Below are positions 54,676-63,351 of a stretch of DNA of 64,000 nt, in pieces (the stretch's first letter is position 1; the number at the start of each line of letters is the position of its first letter). Origin of the DNA: Embleya sp045207655 (lineage in GTDB: Bacteria > Actinomycetota > Actinomycetes > Streptomycetales > Streptomycetaceae); the NCBI RefSeq assembly GCF_045207655.1, contig NZ_CP108784.1, positions 6,138,001 to 6,202,000 of the forward strand, in the 5' to 3' direction. Position numbers and translations under genes: made by a program. The notes beneath the pieces were generated by a model that did no database searches, was not told the origin of the DNA, and worked only from the letters and a program-made list of their open reading frames with translations.

Positions 54676-55838
54676 GTGCCTCCGTCTGGCTCGACGAACA
54701 ACCCCCGGTCCCGTTGCCTCGCTACGGGACCGGGGCGTTGTCCGACCTGATGCCCTCGATAGCCGCCTCCCTCGGCATGCCCGGAGAGGAGAACACGCTC
54801 GGCCTCGCGCCCGCGCGCGCCGCGTGCGTGTTCCTGATCGACGGCCTGGGCTGGGATCTGCTGCGCGAGCATCCGGTCGAGGCGCCGTATCTGCACTCGC
54901 TCCTGGAGACATCGTTCGCGGGCAGCGGCCGGCCGCTGACGGCCGGCTTCCCGGCGACCACCGCGACCAGCCTCGCGTCGTTCGGCACCGGGCTCACCCC
55001 GGGTGTACACGGCCTGGTCGGCTACTCGGTGGCGGTGCCCGGCGAGGACCGGCTGATGAACCAACTGCGTTGGGTCGACGACGTTCGTCCGCGGGACTGG
55101 CAGCCGTACCCGAGCCTGCTCGAGCGGGCCGCCGCCGCCGGGATCACCGTCGCGCAGGTCAACGACGGCATGTTCGAACACACGCCGCTGACCAGGGCGG
55201 TGCTGGGCGGCGGTCGCTACATCGGCGCCGAGTTCGGCGCGCCCAGGGTCAAGGGCGTGCACAAACAACTCGCCCAACCGGGACCCGTGCTGGTGTACAC
55301 CTACGCGAGCGAACTCGACCGCTGCGGCCACGGCATGGGCGTCGACTCGCCCGAGTGGCGCGCCGAGCTGCGCCGGATCGACGGCGTCGCGCGGGCGATG
55401 GCCGAGGGGCTGCCCGCCGACTCGGTCCTGTACGTGACCGCCGACCACGGCATGGTCGACGTGGCGCCCGAGCAGCGGATCGACGTGGACACCGATCCCG
55501 CCCTGTCCGCCGGCGTCGCCCTCTTGGGCGGCGAGTCGCGCGCGCGGCACGTCTACACGCGCCCCGGTGCGACCAGGGACGTGCACGCGATCTGGGACGA
55601 CATGCTCGGCGACCAGATGTGGGTGGTCACCGGGGAGGAGGCGATCGAGTCCGGCTGGTTCGGCCCGGTCGTCGAGGACCGGGTCCGTGCCCGCGTCGGC
55701 GACATCGTCGCGGCGGCCTTCGGCGACATCGCGGTGGTCGCCTCCCGCCGCGAACCGGGCGAATCCCGCCTCACCGGCGTGCACGGCTCGATGACGTCGG
55801 CGGAGCAACTGGTGCCGCTGCTGGAGGCGCGCGCCTAG
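54672..55838 (+). CDS. Nucleotide pyrophosphatase/phosphodiesterase-like (alkaline phosphatase superfamily)
   Basis: A 388-residue alkaline-phosphatase-superfamily enzyme. FLIDGLGWDLL gives the first metal Asp, TAGFPATTATSLASFGTG contains the nucleophile Thr, and DRCGHGMG and VTADHGMVDV the remaining metal ligands. Members hydrolyse phosphodiesters or nucleotide pyrophosphates. There is no signal peptide, so it acts in the cytoplasm. It starts by a 4-base overlap with the DUF5998 gene and is followed by a strong hairpin. Confidence 0.9.
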   Translation: MSASVWLDEQPPVPLPRYGTGALSDLMPSIAASLGMPGEENTLGLAPARAACVFLIDGLGWDLLREHPVEAPYLHSLLETSFAGSGRPLTAGFPATTATSLASFGTGLTPGVHGLVGYSVAVPGEDRLMNQLRWVDDVRPRDWQPYPSLLERAAAAGITVAQVNDGMFEHTPLTRAVLGGGRYIGAEFGAPRVKGVHKQLAQPGPVLVYTYASELDRCGHGMGVDSPEWRAELRRIDGVARAMAEGLPADSVLYVTADHGMVDVAPEQRIDVDTDPALSAGVALLGGESRARHVYTRPGATRDVHAIWDDMLGDQMWVVTGEEAIESGWFGPVVEDRVRARVGDIVAAAFGDIAVVASRREPGESRLTGVHGSMTSAEQLVPLLEARA

Positions 55839-55879
55839 GGGTGTGTCCTCACGTCACGCCCGGGCGTCGCGCTCATGCC

Positions 55880-55912
55880 GAAGGGACGGCCTCCGGACGA
55901 GGCCGTCCCTTC
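55880..55912. terminator. Bidirectional terminator, 14-base arms
   Basis: GAAGGGACGGCCTC pairs with GAGGCCGTCCCTTC around CGGAC, between the phosphodiesterase gene and the minus-strand microprotein gene. Confidence 0.85.
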
Positions 55913-55929
55913 GATGAACCCGGGCCGGT

Positions 55930-56019
55930 TCAGGCCTGGTTGCGCCGCTTCGACGCGACGAGCGTGGCGACGCCCGCGGCGGCGGCGAGCAACAGGACGA
56001 TCTTGAACAGCTTGCCCAT
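55930..56019 (-). CDS. 29-residue membrane microprotein
   Basis: A short reading frame starts at ATG 56019, 9 bases after GAGGGGG. It encodes MGKLFKIVLLLAAAAGVA then a short Thr/Leu/Val stretch and a basic KRR tail before the stop: one membrane helix with a positively charged C-terminus. Its gene lies in its own space, downstream of a good ribosome site, with a terminator shared with the convergent gene. I recognise no family. Small one-helix proteins of this kind often bind larger membrane complexes. Confidence 0.6.
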   Translation of the reverse strand: MGKLFKIVLLLAAAAGVATLVASKRRNQA

Positions 56020-56260
56020 GGAAATGGACCCCCTCGATGGTCGGGACGAAGAAGATGCGTCTCCCGGCCGAGGAAGGCCGCGGGCGACGTGATCCGTGTG
56101 TACGTAGGCGCACGGGTCCCGCCGATCCCGGACCCCGTTTCCGGACGGGAGCCCGTCACGCTCGACTCTACGTCACCCGTTTGATTCAAGGGCGGAGTGG
56201 TTTCGGTCGGAGTGGCGGGTCGAACCCGGCACTCCCGCAGGCGGATTCGGACCGGATGGA

Positions 56261-57040
56261 CTATTGCGGATCATTCGGATTCGAGGCCACCGCGATCACG
56301 TTGAACACCGCGCCCTGCGGATCCCGCACCGCCGCCAGTCGGCCGTACGGCGACTCCTCCGGGCCGCGCAGTACCTTGCCGCCCAGGCCGTCCACCCGGT
56401 CGACGGTCTCGTCCGCGTCGCGCACCGCGAAGTACGCGGCCCAGTGCGCCGGCGGGCCGTTCCGCGCGCCCGCCACGCCGCCGCGCAGGACACCGCCGAC
56501 GTGGAACGTCGCGTAGTCGAAGTCGGCGTCGGACATGTCCTCGTAGGTGAAGTCGAAGACCGCCGTGTAGAACTCCTTGGCCCGTGCGCTGTCCGGCGTG
56601 TACAACTCGTTCCACACCACCGCGCCGGGCTCGTCGACCACGCCCGCGCCGTTGTGGTCGCCCGCCTGCCACACGCCGAACACCGCGCCGGTGGGGTCGG
56701 CGGCGACCGCCGTGCGGCCGAACGTCAGTACGTCCATCGGTGGCGCGACCACCGTGCCGCCGGCCGCGCCGACCCGTCGCATCACCGCGTCCGCGTCGTC
56801 CGCGGCCAGATAGGTGGTCCAGGCGACCGGGCCCTGTTGTCCGGGCATGCGGCCCATCAGGCCGGCGACCGGGCGACCGCCGAGCGTGCAGGTGGTGTAG
56901 TGGCCCACCCCGGCCGGCCCGATCTCGCCCTCCCAGCCGAACAGGCCGCGATAGAAGGCCAGTCCGGCTTCGACGTCGGGGACGGCCAGGTCCACCCAGC
57001 AGGGCACCCCGGTGGGATATCGCGAGGTCCACTCGCTCAT
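56261..57040 (-). CDS. Two-module VOC protein
   Basis: A 259-residue protein with two VOC (glyoxalase-fold) modules: residues 10-125 (PCWVDLAVPDVEAGLAFYRGLFGW) and 135-255 (VWNELYTPDSARAKEFYTAVFDF). Each has the paired beta-alpha-beta-beta-beta layout. Such double-VOC proteins may be extradiol-type dioxygenase relatives or binding proteins; metal ligands are not clear by eye. GGAGG is 6 bases before ATG 57040. Confidence 0.88.
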   Translation of the reverse strand: MSEWTSRYPTGVPCWVDLAVPDVEAGLAFYRGLFGWEGEIGPAGVGHYTTCTLGGRPVAGLMGRMPGQQGPVAWTTYLAADDADAVMRRVGAAGGTVVAPPMDVLTFGRTAVAADPTGAVFGVWQAGDHNGAGVVDEPGAVVWNELYTPDSARAKEFYTAVFDFTYEDMSDADFDYATFHVGGVLRGGVAGARNGPPAHWAAYFAVRDADETVDRVDGLGGKVLRGPEESPYGRLAAVRDPQGAVFNVIAVASNPNDPQ

Positions 57041-57149
57041 CGATGCCTCCTCGACAGATGCCGACAATTCAGGATGATCCGTCATCGATGCTGCCACCGG
57101 GGTCGGACATGTGCTCGTCGATGACCGCCGCACGAGGCAGGATGCCGGT

Positions 57150-57992
57150 ATGAGTTCCCTGATCAAGGCGGCCGACCTGGCCGCCGCCCTGGACAGTTCG
57201 TCGCCGCCGCTGGTGCTCGACGTCACGTGGCAACTCGGCGGCCCGCCCGGCATCGAGGCGTACCGGGTCGCCCACATCCCCGGCGCCCGCTTCGTCGACC
57301 TCGCCGCCGAGTTGTCCGGACCGCACACCACCGGCGGCGCCGGCGGCCGGCACCCGATGCCCGAGCCGGCCGCGTTCGGCGCGAGCATGCGCCGGCTGGG
57401 GATCGGCCCGGAGACCGACGTGGTCGTCTACGACGGTGGGCCGAGCGTCGCCGCGGCGCGGGCGTGGTGGCTGCTGCGCTACTTCGGCCACGACCGGGTG
57501 CGCGTGCTCGACGGCGGCTTCGCGGCCTGGACCGCGGAGCGGCACCCGGTCACCGAGGTGGTGCCGGAACCCGCCGCACCCGGCGCGTTCGTCCCGTGCC
57601 CGGGCGGGATGACGCGCCTGGACGCGGACGAGACCGCGGCCCTGGTGGCCGCGGGCGGGGTGCTGCTGGACGCGCGTGCCGCCGAGCGCTTCCGGGGCGA
57701 GACCGAGCCGATCGACGCGAAGGCCGGTCACATCCCCGGCGCGGTCAGCGCGCCCGCGACCGAGTACACGCACGCCGACGGCCGCTTCCACGAACCCGCC
57801 GAACTCAAGGAATACTTCGCGGCCCGCGGCGCGGTGCACGGTGCCCGGGTCGCCGCGTACTGCGGCTCCGGCGCGACCGCCGCGCACGAGGTGCTCGCAC
57901 TGTCGCTGGCCGGCGTGCCGGCCGCGCTGTACGCCGGTTCCTGGAGCGACTGGATCACCGACCCGGAACGCCCGGTGGCCACCGGCGAATAG
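57150..57992 (+). CDS. sseA: Thiosulfate/3-mercaptopyruvate sulfurtransferase
   Basis: A 280-residue tandem rhodanese protein. The inactive first domain includes DVTWQLGG...YRVAHIPGARFVDL; the second has the active Cys in AYCGSGATAAH (CGSGxTA, the mercaptopyruvate sulfurtransferase signature). It transfers sulfur to cyanide or other thiols. AGGCAGG precedes ATG 57150. Divergent from the VOC gene. Confidence 0.9.
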   Translation: MSSLIKAADLAAALDSSSPPLVLDVTWQLGGPPGIEAYRVAHIPGARFVDLAAELSGPHTTGGAGGRHPMPEPAAFGASMRRLGIGPETDVVVYDGGPSVAAARAWWLLRYFGHDRVRVLDGGFAAWTAERHPVTEVVPEPAAPGAFVPCPGGMTRLDADETAALVAAGGVLLDARAAERFRGETEPIDAKAGHIPGAVSAPATEYTHADGRFHEPAELKEYFAARGAVHGARVAAYCGSGATAAHEVLALSLAGVPAALYAGSWSDWITDPERPVATGE

Positions 57993-58024
57993 CGGGCTCG
58001 GACCGCGGCGCCGGAGACGAGCGC

Positions 58025-58068
58025 ACGACAGGAGCCGAGGGCCCGTGCGGACCCTCGGCTCCTGTCGT
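58025..58068. terminator. Bidirectional terminator, 17-base arms
   Basis: Perfect arms 58025-58041 with 58052-58068 between the convergent sulfurtransferase and sepH genes. Confidence 0.88.
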
Positions 58069-58092
58069 ACCCGTCTGTGTCGTACCCGTCGA

Positions 58093-59184
58093 TCATTCCC
58101 GGCGTTTGCGCCTGCTCCCGAACACGATCTCGTCCCAACTGGGCACGGTCGCCCGGCGGCCGGGACGCACGCCGTCGGCCTCGGCCTGTCGGTCGGTGCT
58201 GCCGACCAGCCGCTCGCGGTGCGGGCCGACCACGCCGCGCGGCACCAGGACGTTCTCGTACGCGCTGCCCGCGCCCGCCGCCGCGGCGGGGGCCTGGGTC
58301 TCCTCTTCCTCGATCGGCTCGGCGCGCTCCGGGCGTTCCGACCGCTCGACGCGTTCGATCCGCTCGGGACGCTCGACGCGCTCGATCCGCTCCGGGCGCT
58401 CGGCCCGTTCCGCTCGCTCGATGCTGCCCACGCGCGGGCGTTCGGCCAGCGCGGTGACGTCGATGCGCATCGGACCGGGCGAGGCCGACTGGGTCTGCGG
58501 TTCGCCGCGCAGGCCCGGGACGGCGTCGAGCAGGCTGGTGATCGCGTCGTCGTCGCTCTCGCGCGGGATGGTGGCCAGGCGCGGTCGGAACGGGAACGGG
58601 GTCTCGGACGCCGCCGGGTGCTCGCCGATCAGCGAACGGGCCTCGTCGTCGTTGGTGGTGACCAGGCGCCGGGGCGGATCGAAGCTCCAACTCGCGGAGC
58701 GCATCTCGCCGTCGGCGCGGTAGAGCAGCAGGATCTCCCAGCTGCCGTCGTCGCGCCGCCACGAATCCCACTGCACGGACTCGGAGTCCGCGCCGCGCAG
58801 GTGCAGGCGCTCGGTGACGATCTCGCCGAGCAGCGGGCCGGTGCTCTCGCCCTGCCGACGGATGGGGGTCTTGCGGGCGCGTTCGGCCATGAAGGCGCGC
58901 TCGGCGAGGACCGGACCCTCGAAACGCCGCACCCGGTCCACCGGGATTCCGGCGAGCTGTGCGACCTCCTCCGCGGTGGCACCGGCCCTTATCCGGGCCT
59001 GGATGTCACGCGGACGCAGCTGGCTCTCGACTTCGATCTCGATCTGGCCGAGCCTGGCGCGGTCGCCCCTGACGGCGGCACGGAGCCGTTCGTCGATGGG
59101 CAACATGTACTCAGTGCCGTCGGCAGCCTTCAGCACCAACCGTGTGCCGTCGTTGCTGACGGCCACGACACGCAGTTCGGGCAT
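58093..59184 (-). CDS. sepH: Septation protein SepH (DUF3071)
   Basis: A 363-residue protein. The N-terminal DUF3071 domain (residues 1-165) includes a helix-turn-helix (AGATAEEVAQLAGIPVDRVRRF) and MPELRVVAVSNDGTRLVL at the start. A disordered middle follows, with Glu/Arg-rich repeats (RIERVERPE), and the conserved C-terminal VPSWDEIVFGSRRK. SepH binds FtsZ and promotes division-septum assembly in Streptomyces. GGGAGGT precedes ATG 59184. Confidence 0.93.
   Translation of the reverse strand: MPELRVVAVSNDGTRLVLKAADGTEYMLPIDERLRAAVRGDRARLGQIEIEVESQLRPRDIQARIRAGATAEEVAQLAGIPVDRVRRFEGPVLAERAFMAERARKTPIRRQGESTGPLLGEIVTERLHLRGADSESVQWDSWRRDDGSWEILLLYRADGEMRSASWSFDPPRRLVTTNDDEARSLIGEHPAASETPFPFRPRLATIPRESDDDAITSLLDAVPGLRGEPQTQSASPGPMRIDVTALAERPRVGSIERAERAERPERIERVERPERIERVERSERPERAEPIEEEETQAPAAAAGAGSAYENVLVPRGVVGPHRERLVGSTDRQAEADGVRPGRRATVPSWDEIVFGSRRKRRE
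58343..58396 (-). repeat. Two tandem 27-bp coding repeats in sepH
   Basis: 58343-58369 and 58370-58396 differ at only three positions and encode Glu/Arg-rich units of the SepH linker; weaker copies flank them. Confidence 0.75.
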
Positions 59185-59638
59185 GGGGACCTCCCGGGTG
59201 GTGCCTGCCGACGTCACCTGCGTCGTTGCTCCCGCTACGAGTGTGACCTGCCCAGCCTCGGCGTGGCCACAACCTGACCGAGTTGTCCGGCGTGTCGGAT
59301 TTATTACCTGACTGGCCGAATTGCCTTGGTTACACCATTTCGGGTAGATACCGGGGCGGCGCCCCACCCTGACCTCCGCGGTCGGTCGCCTCCCCCTTCG
59401 CGCACAGGTCGTTCCGGAACCTGGCGTGAACAGTACTCCATTCGGGGGCTCTACCGGGACACACCGCGCCGCATCGGCGCGTCCCGTTCGGACGAGTCGT
59501 TTTCGGCCGTCCGGGGTGATGTCGATCACAAGATTGGGCCGATCGGAACGATGTCGATGGGCCGTTCAGTCGTAACCAGGGTGAAGTCCTGTTTTTCATG
59601 ATTAACCACCGTCCGTGCGCGGACGGGCAAGGAAAGTG
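59185..59638. other. Divergent control region between sepH and a membrane protein gene
   Basis: This 454-base gap has no supported gene and is more AT-rich around 59270-59340 and 59580-59610. A CCGTCCG-TGCG-CGGACGG hairpin (59609-59626) ends three bases before the AAGGA ribosome site of the gene at 59639 and could modulate its translation. Confidence 0.4.
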
Positions 59639-60628
59639 ATGCCGGAAAGGACCGAGAATGAACGTCGCCGGATCGATGTCAACGCGGTGCAGGTTGTGGG
59701 CAGTGCCCTGGCGGCCATCTCCTCGGCGTTCCTGCTCTCCACGCTGGGTGTCGCCGGGACGGTGATCGGCGCCGCGCTCGCGAGCGTGGTCGCCACGGTC
59801 GGAAGCGCGCTCTACGCGCACCTGTTCCGCCGCACCGGCGAGCAACTGCGCGACGTGCGGGCGACGCTGATCCCGCCGCACGAGGGCGGGCCGAGTCCGG
59901 ACCCCACCGCCGTGCCGGAGCGACCCACGGGCGTGGCCGACCCGGGATCGGCCGCCGACGAGACGATGCTGCTGCCGGTCGGGGACTACACCCGGTTCGA
60001 GGCGCATGCGCGGACCGCGCCGGTCACGGGCTCGCCGAGCGCCCAGCGCCGGTTCGGCGGTGCCGGGACCGACGCCGAACCGGTCGCGGACGGCACTGCC
60101 GGCGACAAGCGGGTCTGGCTTGCCCGTTCGCTGGTCGGGGCGGTGCTCGTGTTCGTGGTGGCGATGGGCGTCGTGACGCTCACCGAGACCGCGATCGGCC
60201 GCTCGTTCGCGAGCCTGTTCGGACACGGCGACGCGGGCGGCTCGACCATCTCGCGGATCGTCGACGACAAGCCCGCCCGGCACGACACCCCCAAGCAGCC
60301 GGGCGGTTCGACCCCGCAGCCGACCGGCTCCACACCCGCACCCACGCGCGGGCCCGACAGCGGCGACCAGGGCACGACCGGCGAGAACGGCACGGGAGCG
60401 ACCTCGGTGCCCTCGACCACCCCGTCCACGCGACCGAGCCACACCCCCTCGCCCGACCCGAGCGACTCCAAGCCGCCGAGCACGGCGCCGCCCGCGACCC
60501 CGCCGGCGGGCGGCTCGAGCGGGGCCGGCACCGCGAACGGCGGCGCGGCGGCCGGCAACGACGCCGGCGGCACCGCCCAGGGCGGCGCGAACAGCGACTC
60601 GCGGTCGAACGCGGGCGCAGGCCGCTAG
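59639..60628 (+). CDS. Membrane protein with Thr/Pro/Gly-rich extracellular tail
   Basis: A 329-residue protein. Two hydrophobic hairpin segments near residues 20-65 (VVGSALAAISSAFLLSTLGVAGTVIGAALASVV) are followed by a soluble loop and a third segment near 165-187 (LVGAVLVFVVAMGVVTLTETA). The C-terminal 130 residues are Thr/Ser/Pro/Gly-rich (for example STRPSHTPSPDPSDSKPP) and could reach into the cell wall. No enzyme motif is seen. AAGGA precedes ATG 59639. Confidence 0.75.
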   Translation: MPERTENERRRIDVNAVQVVGSALAAISSAFLLSTLGVAGTVIGAALASVVATVGSALYAHLFRRTGEQLRDVRATLIPPHEGGPSPDPTAVPERPTGVADPGSAADETMLLPVGDYTRFEAHARTAPVTGSPSAQRRFGGAGTDAEPVADGTAGDKRVWLARSLVGAVLVFVVAMGVVTLTETAIGRSFASLFGHGDAGGSTISRIVDDKPARHDTPKQPGGSTPQPTGSTPAPTRGPDSGDQGTTGENGTGATSVPSTTPSTRPSHTPSPDPSDSKPPSTAPPATPPAGGSSGAGTANGGAAAGNDAGGTAQGGANSDSRSNAGAGR

Positions 60629-60631
60629 GCG

Positions 60632-60679
60632 CTGTCCGGCGGATCCCGGTGGATCAGGCCGCCAGGATCCGCCGGACAG
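60632..60679. terminator. Bidirectional terminator, 15-base arms
   Basis: CTGTCCGGCGGATCC pairs with GGATCCGCCGGACAG, 18-base loop, between convergent genes. Confidence 0.85.
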
Positions 60680-60715
60680 GGCCCAGCCCTCGGACCGGCG
60701 CCGGCGCGGCCGGCC

Positions 60716-62044
60716 TCAGTCGCCCAGCACCCGACGCAGGTAGTCGTTGCCGAAGCGGCGCTCCGGATCCACCCGGTTCCGGAGCGCCGTGAAGTCGGCG
60801 AACCTCGGGTAGAGCTCGGCGAAGTACTCCGCGTCGCGGGTGTGCATCTTGCCCCAGTGCGGGCGCCCGCCGTGCCCGACCATGATCTTCTCCACCTCGG
60901 TGAAGTACCGCTCGTGCGGCGTGCCCTTGTACATGTGCACCGCGATATAGGCGGTGTCGCGCCCGTACGCCGTGGACATCCACAGATCGTCCGCCGGGGC
61001 CACCCGCACCTCGACCGGGAAGCTGATCGGCAGGCCCGCCGCCTCGACGAAGGCGCGCACCTCGGTCAGCGCGGCCGTGGCCGCCGCACGCGGCAGCGCG
61101 TACTCCATCTCGATGAAGCGCACCCGGCGCGGGCTGGTGAACACCTTGTGCGAGGTGTCCGAATAGGTCCGCGCCGACAACGCGCGGCTGGACAGGCGCG
61201 CGATCGTGGGCACCGTCCTGGGCGCGGCCCGGCCGACCCGGCAGGCGAGCGAGAACACACCGTTGGACAACAATTCGTCGTCCAGCAGGAAACGCGCCTT
61301 CGACAGGGGTTTCGCCGGCCCCTCGATCCGGTTGTTGCGCTTCACATTGCAGTTGTCGGTGTGCGGAAACCAATAGAACTCGAAATGCTCGTTGTTCGCG
61401 CACAGCGCGTCGAAGTCGGCGAGCACCGCGTCCAGCCGCATCGGCTCCTCGCGCGCCTCCAACAGGAAACTCGGCTCCACCGCGAACGTCAGCGCGGTCA
61501 CCACGCCCAGCGCGCCCAGACCCACCCGGGCACCCGCGAACAACTCCGCGTTCTCGGTCGCCGAACACGTGGTGATCTCGCCGTCCGCCAGCACGATCTC
61601 CATGCCCCGGATCTGCGCCGCCAGCGATCCGGACACCCGCCCGGTCCCGTGCGTGCCGGTGGACGTGGCGCCGGCCAGGCTCTGCACCGCGATGTCGCCC
61701 ATGTTCGCGAGCGCGAGGCCGTAGCCGGCGAGCAGCGCGTTGAAGTCGCTCAACCGCATGCCGGACCCGACCGTGATGGTGCCCGCCGCACGATCGAGCG
61801 CGTGCACCTCGGTCAGCCCCTCCGGGCGGATCTGCACCCCGTCGGTGACCGCGACCGAGGTGAACGAGTGCCCGGCGCCGACGGCCTTGACCGCCAGACC
61901 CTGTGCCGCCGCCCGGCGGACCGCCGCCGAGATCTCCTCGGCCGACCTCGGAGTGAGTACCGAGTGCGGTCGCGCGGACTGGTTTCCGGTCCAGTTCCGC
62001 CAGATCGGCGGCGTCTTGGAGACGGCGGGGGTGGCGCTGCTCAA
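60716..62044 (-). CDS. FAD-linked sugar-lactone oxidase (D-arabinono-1,4-lactone oxidase family)
   Basis: A 442-residue flavoenzyme of the VAO superfamily. The FAD domain has VKAVGAGHSFTSVAVTDG, whose His is the covalent flavin site in aldonolactone oxidases, and GATSTGTHGTG. The C-terminal ALO domain ends HWGKMHTRDAEYFAELYPRF and DPERRFGNDYL. It oxidises a sugar lactone or alditol to an ascorbate-like product or a hydroxy acid, making H2O2 with oxygen. The start is TTG 62044, supported by GGAGG 7 bases upstream. Confidence 0.9.
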   Translation of the reverse strand: MSSATPAVSKTPPIWRNWTGNQSARPHSVLTPRSAEEISAAVRRAAAQGLAVKAVGAGHSFTSVAVTDGVQIRPEGLTEVHALDRAAGTITVGSGMRLSDFNALLAGYGLALANMGDIAVQSLAGATSTGTHGTGRVSGSLAAQIRGMEIVLADGEITTCSATENAELFAGARVGLGALGVVTALTFAVEPSFLLEAREEPMRLDAVLADFDALCANNEHFEFYWFPHTDNCNVKRNNRIEGPAKPLSKARFLLDDELLSNGVFSLACRVGRAAPRTVPTIARLSSRALSARTYSDTSHKVFTSPRRVRFIEMEYALPRAAATAALTEVRAFVEAAGLPISFPVEVRVAPADDLWMSTAYGRDTAYIAVHMYKGTPHERYFTEVEKIMVGHGGRPHWGKMHTRDAEYFAELYPRFADFTALRNRVDPERRFGNDYLRRVLGD

Positions 62045-62196
62045 CGGGTTCCTCCTGGGGTCGCCGTGGGATCAGCCGGACATTACTCGCCGGTCATCGG
62101 ACCGGGAAGGGGCCGGGTCCCGATGGGCCGCAACTCACGCCGCGCGCGGGCCGGGGAGTTGGGGCGGGCGGGGGCCGCGATGCGAGGATCACAGGC

Positions 62197-63351
62197 ATGC
62201 ACGCGACACAGGCCCCCGACCCCAGTCCGTACGACGCGCTCCTGGTGCTCTCCTTCGGCGGGCCGGAGGCCCCCGACGAGGTGCTCCCGTTCCTGGAGAA
62301 CGTGACCGCGGGCCGAGGGGTGCCCCGGGAACGCCTCGAGGAGGCGGCCGGCCACTACGCCCACTTCGGCGGTGCCAGCCCGATCAACGCGCACAACCGC
62401 GCCCTGATCGCGGCGATCGAGACCGACTTCGCCGCGCACGGACTGCGGCTGCCGGTCTACTGGGGCAACCGCAACTGGCGCCCGTATCTCGCGGACACCG
62501 TGCGGCGGATGGCCGACGACGGGATCCGCCGTGCAGCGGTCCTGGTCACCAGCGCCTACGCCTCCTACTCGGGCTGCGGGCAGTACCACGAGAACCTGAT
62601 CGAGGCCCGGGCCGAGGTCGGCGACCGGGCGCCGGTGTTCGACAAGCTGCGGCACTTCTTCGACCACCCCGGTTTCGTCGAGCCGCTGGTGGACCATGTG
62701 GTGGCCGCGCTGGCCGAACTGCCCGAGGCGGTACGGGCCGGCGCCCGACTGGTGATGGTCACCCACTCGATCCCCACCGTCACCGCGCGCACCGCCGGCC
62801 CGGCCGGCGGCGGATACGTCGAGCAGCACCGGGAGACCGCGCGCCTGGTCGCCGAGGGCGTCGCGCGCGCGCTCGGGCGCGAGCACGACTGGGACCTGGT
62901 GTACTCCAGCCGCAGCGGCCCGCCGCAGGTGCCGTGGCTGGAGCCGGACGTCAACGACCACCTCGTGGCGTCGGCCGAGGACGGCAAGGCGCCGGCCGTG
63001 GTGCTGGTGCCGATCGGATTCCTCTCCGATCACATGGAGGTGGTCTACGACCTCGACGTCGAGGCCGCCGCGACCGCCGCGCGGCTGGGGCTGCCGGTGG
63101 CCCGTGCGGCGACCACCGGCGCCGACCCCAGGTTCGCCGGCGCGGTGCGCGACCTGCTCCTGGAGCGCGCCGCGACGGTACGCGGCGAGGCGCCCGCGCG
63201 GTGCGCGCTCGGTGTGCTCGGCGCCGCGCACGACGTGTGCCCGGTGGGTTGTTGCCCGGATCCCCGGGCGCTGCGCGCCGACCCGGAGGCGGCCGCGCGG
63301 TCGCCGCGCGGCGAGGCCCTGCGCGGCTCCGCCGGCAGGATGGGTCCATGA
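62197..63351 (+). CDS. cpfC: Coproporphyrin III ferrochelatase
   Basis: A 384-residue ferrochelatase (older name hemH). In actinobacteria this enzyme inserts iron into coproporphyrin III in the coproporphyrin-dependent heme pathway. LSFGGPEAP begins the protein, VMVTHSIPTVTA carries the catalytic His and PIGFLSDHMEVVYDLD the conserved Glu. An internal Cys in YSGCGQYHENL and a C-terminal CPVGCC match the four cysteines that hold a [2Fe-2S] cluster in actinobacterial enzymes. The stop overlaps the next start (ATGA). Confidence 0.94.
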   Translation: MHATQAPDPSPYDALLVLSFGGPEAPDEVLPFLENVTAGRGVPRERLEEAAGHYAHFGGASPINAHNRALIAAIETDFAAHGLRLPVYWGNRNWRPYLADTVRRMADDGIRRAAVLVTSAYASYSGCGQYHENLIEARAEVGDRAPVFDKLRHFFDHPGFVEPLVDHVVAALAELPEAVRAGARLVMVTHSIPTVTARTAGPAGGGYVEQHRETARLVAEGVARALGREHDWDLVYSSRSGPPQVPWLEPDVNDHLVASAEDGKAPAVVLVPIGFLSDHMEVVYDLDVEAAATAARLGLPVARAATTGADPRFAGAVRDLLLERAATVRGEAPARCALGVLGAAHDVCPVGCCPDPRALRADPEAAARSPRGEALRGSAGRMGP

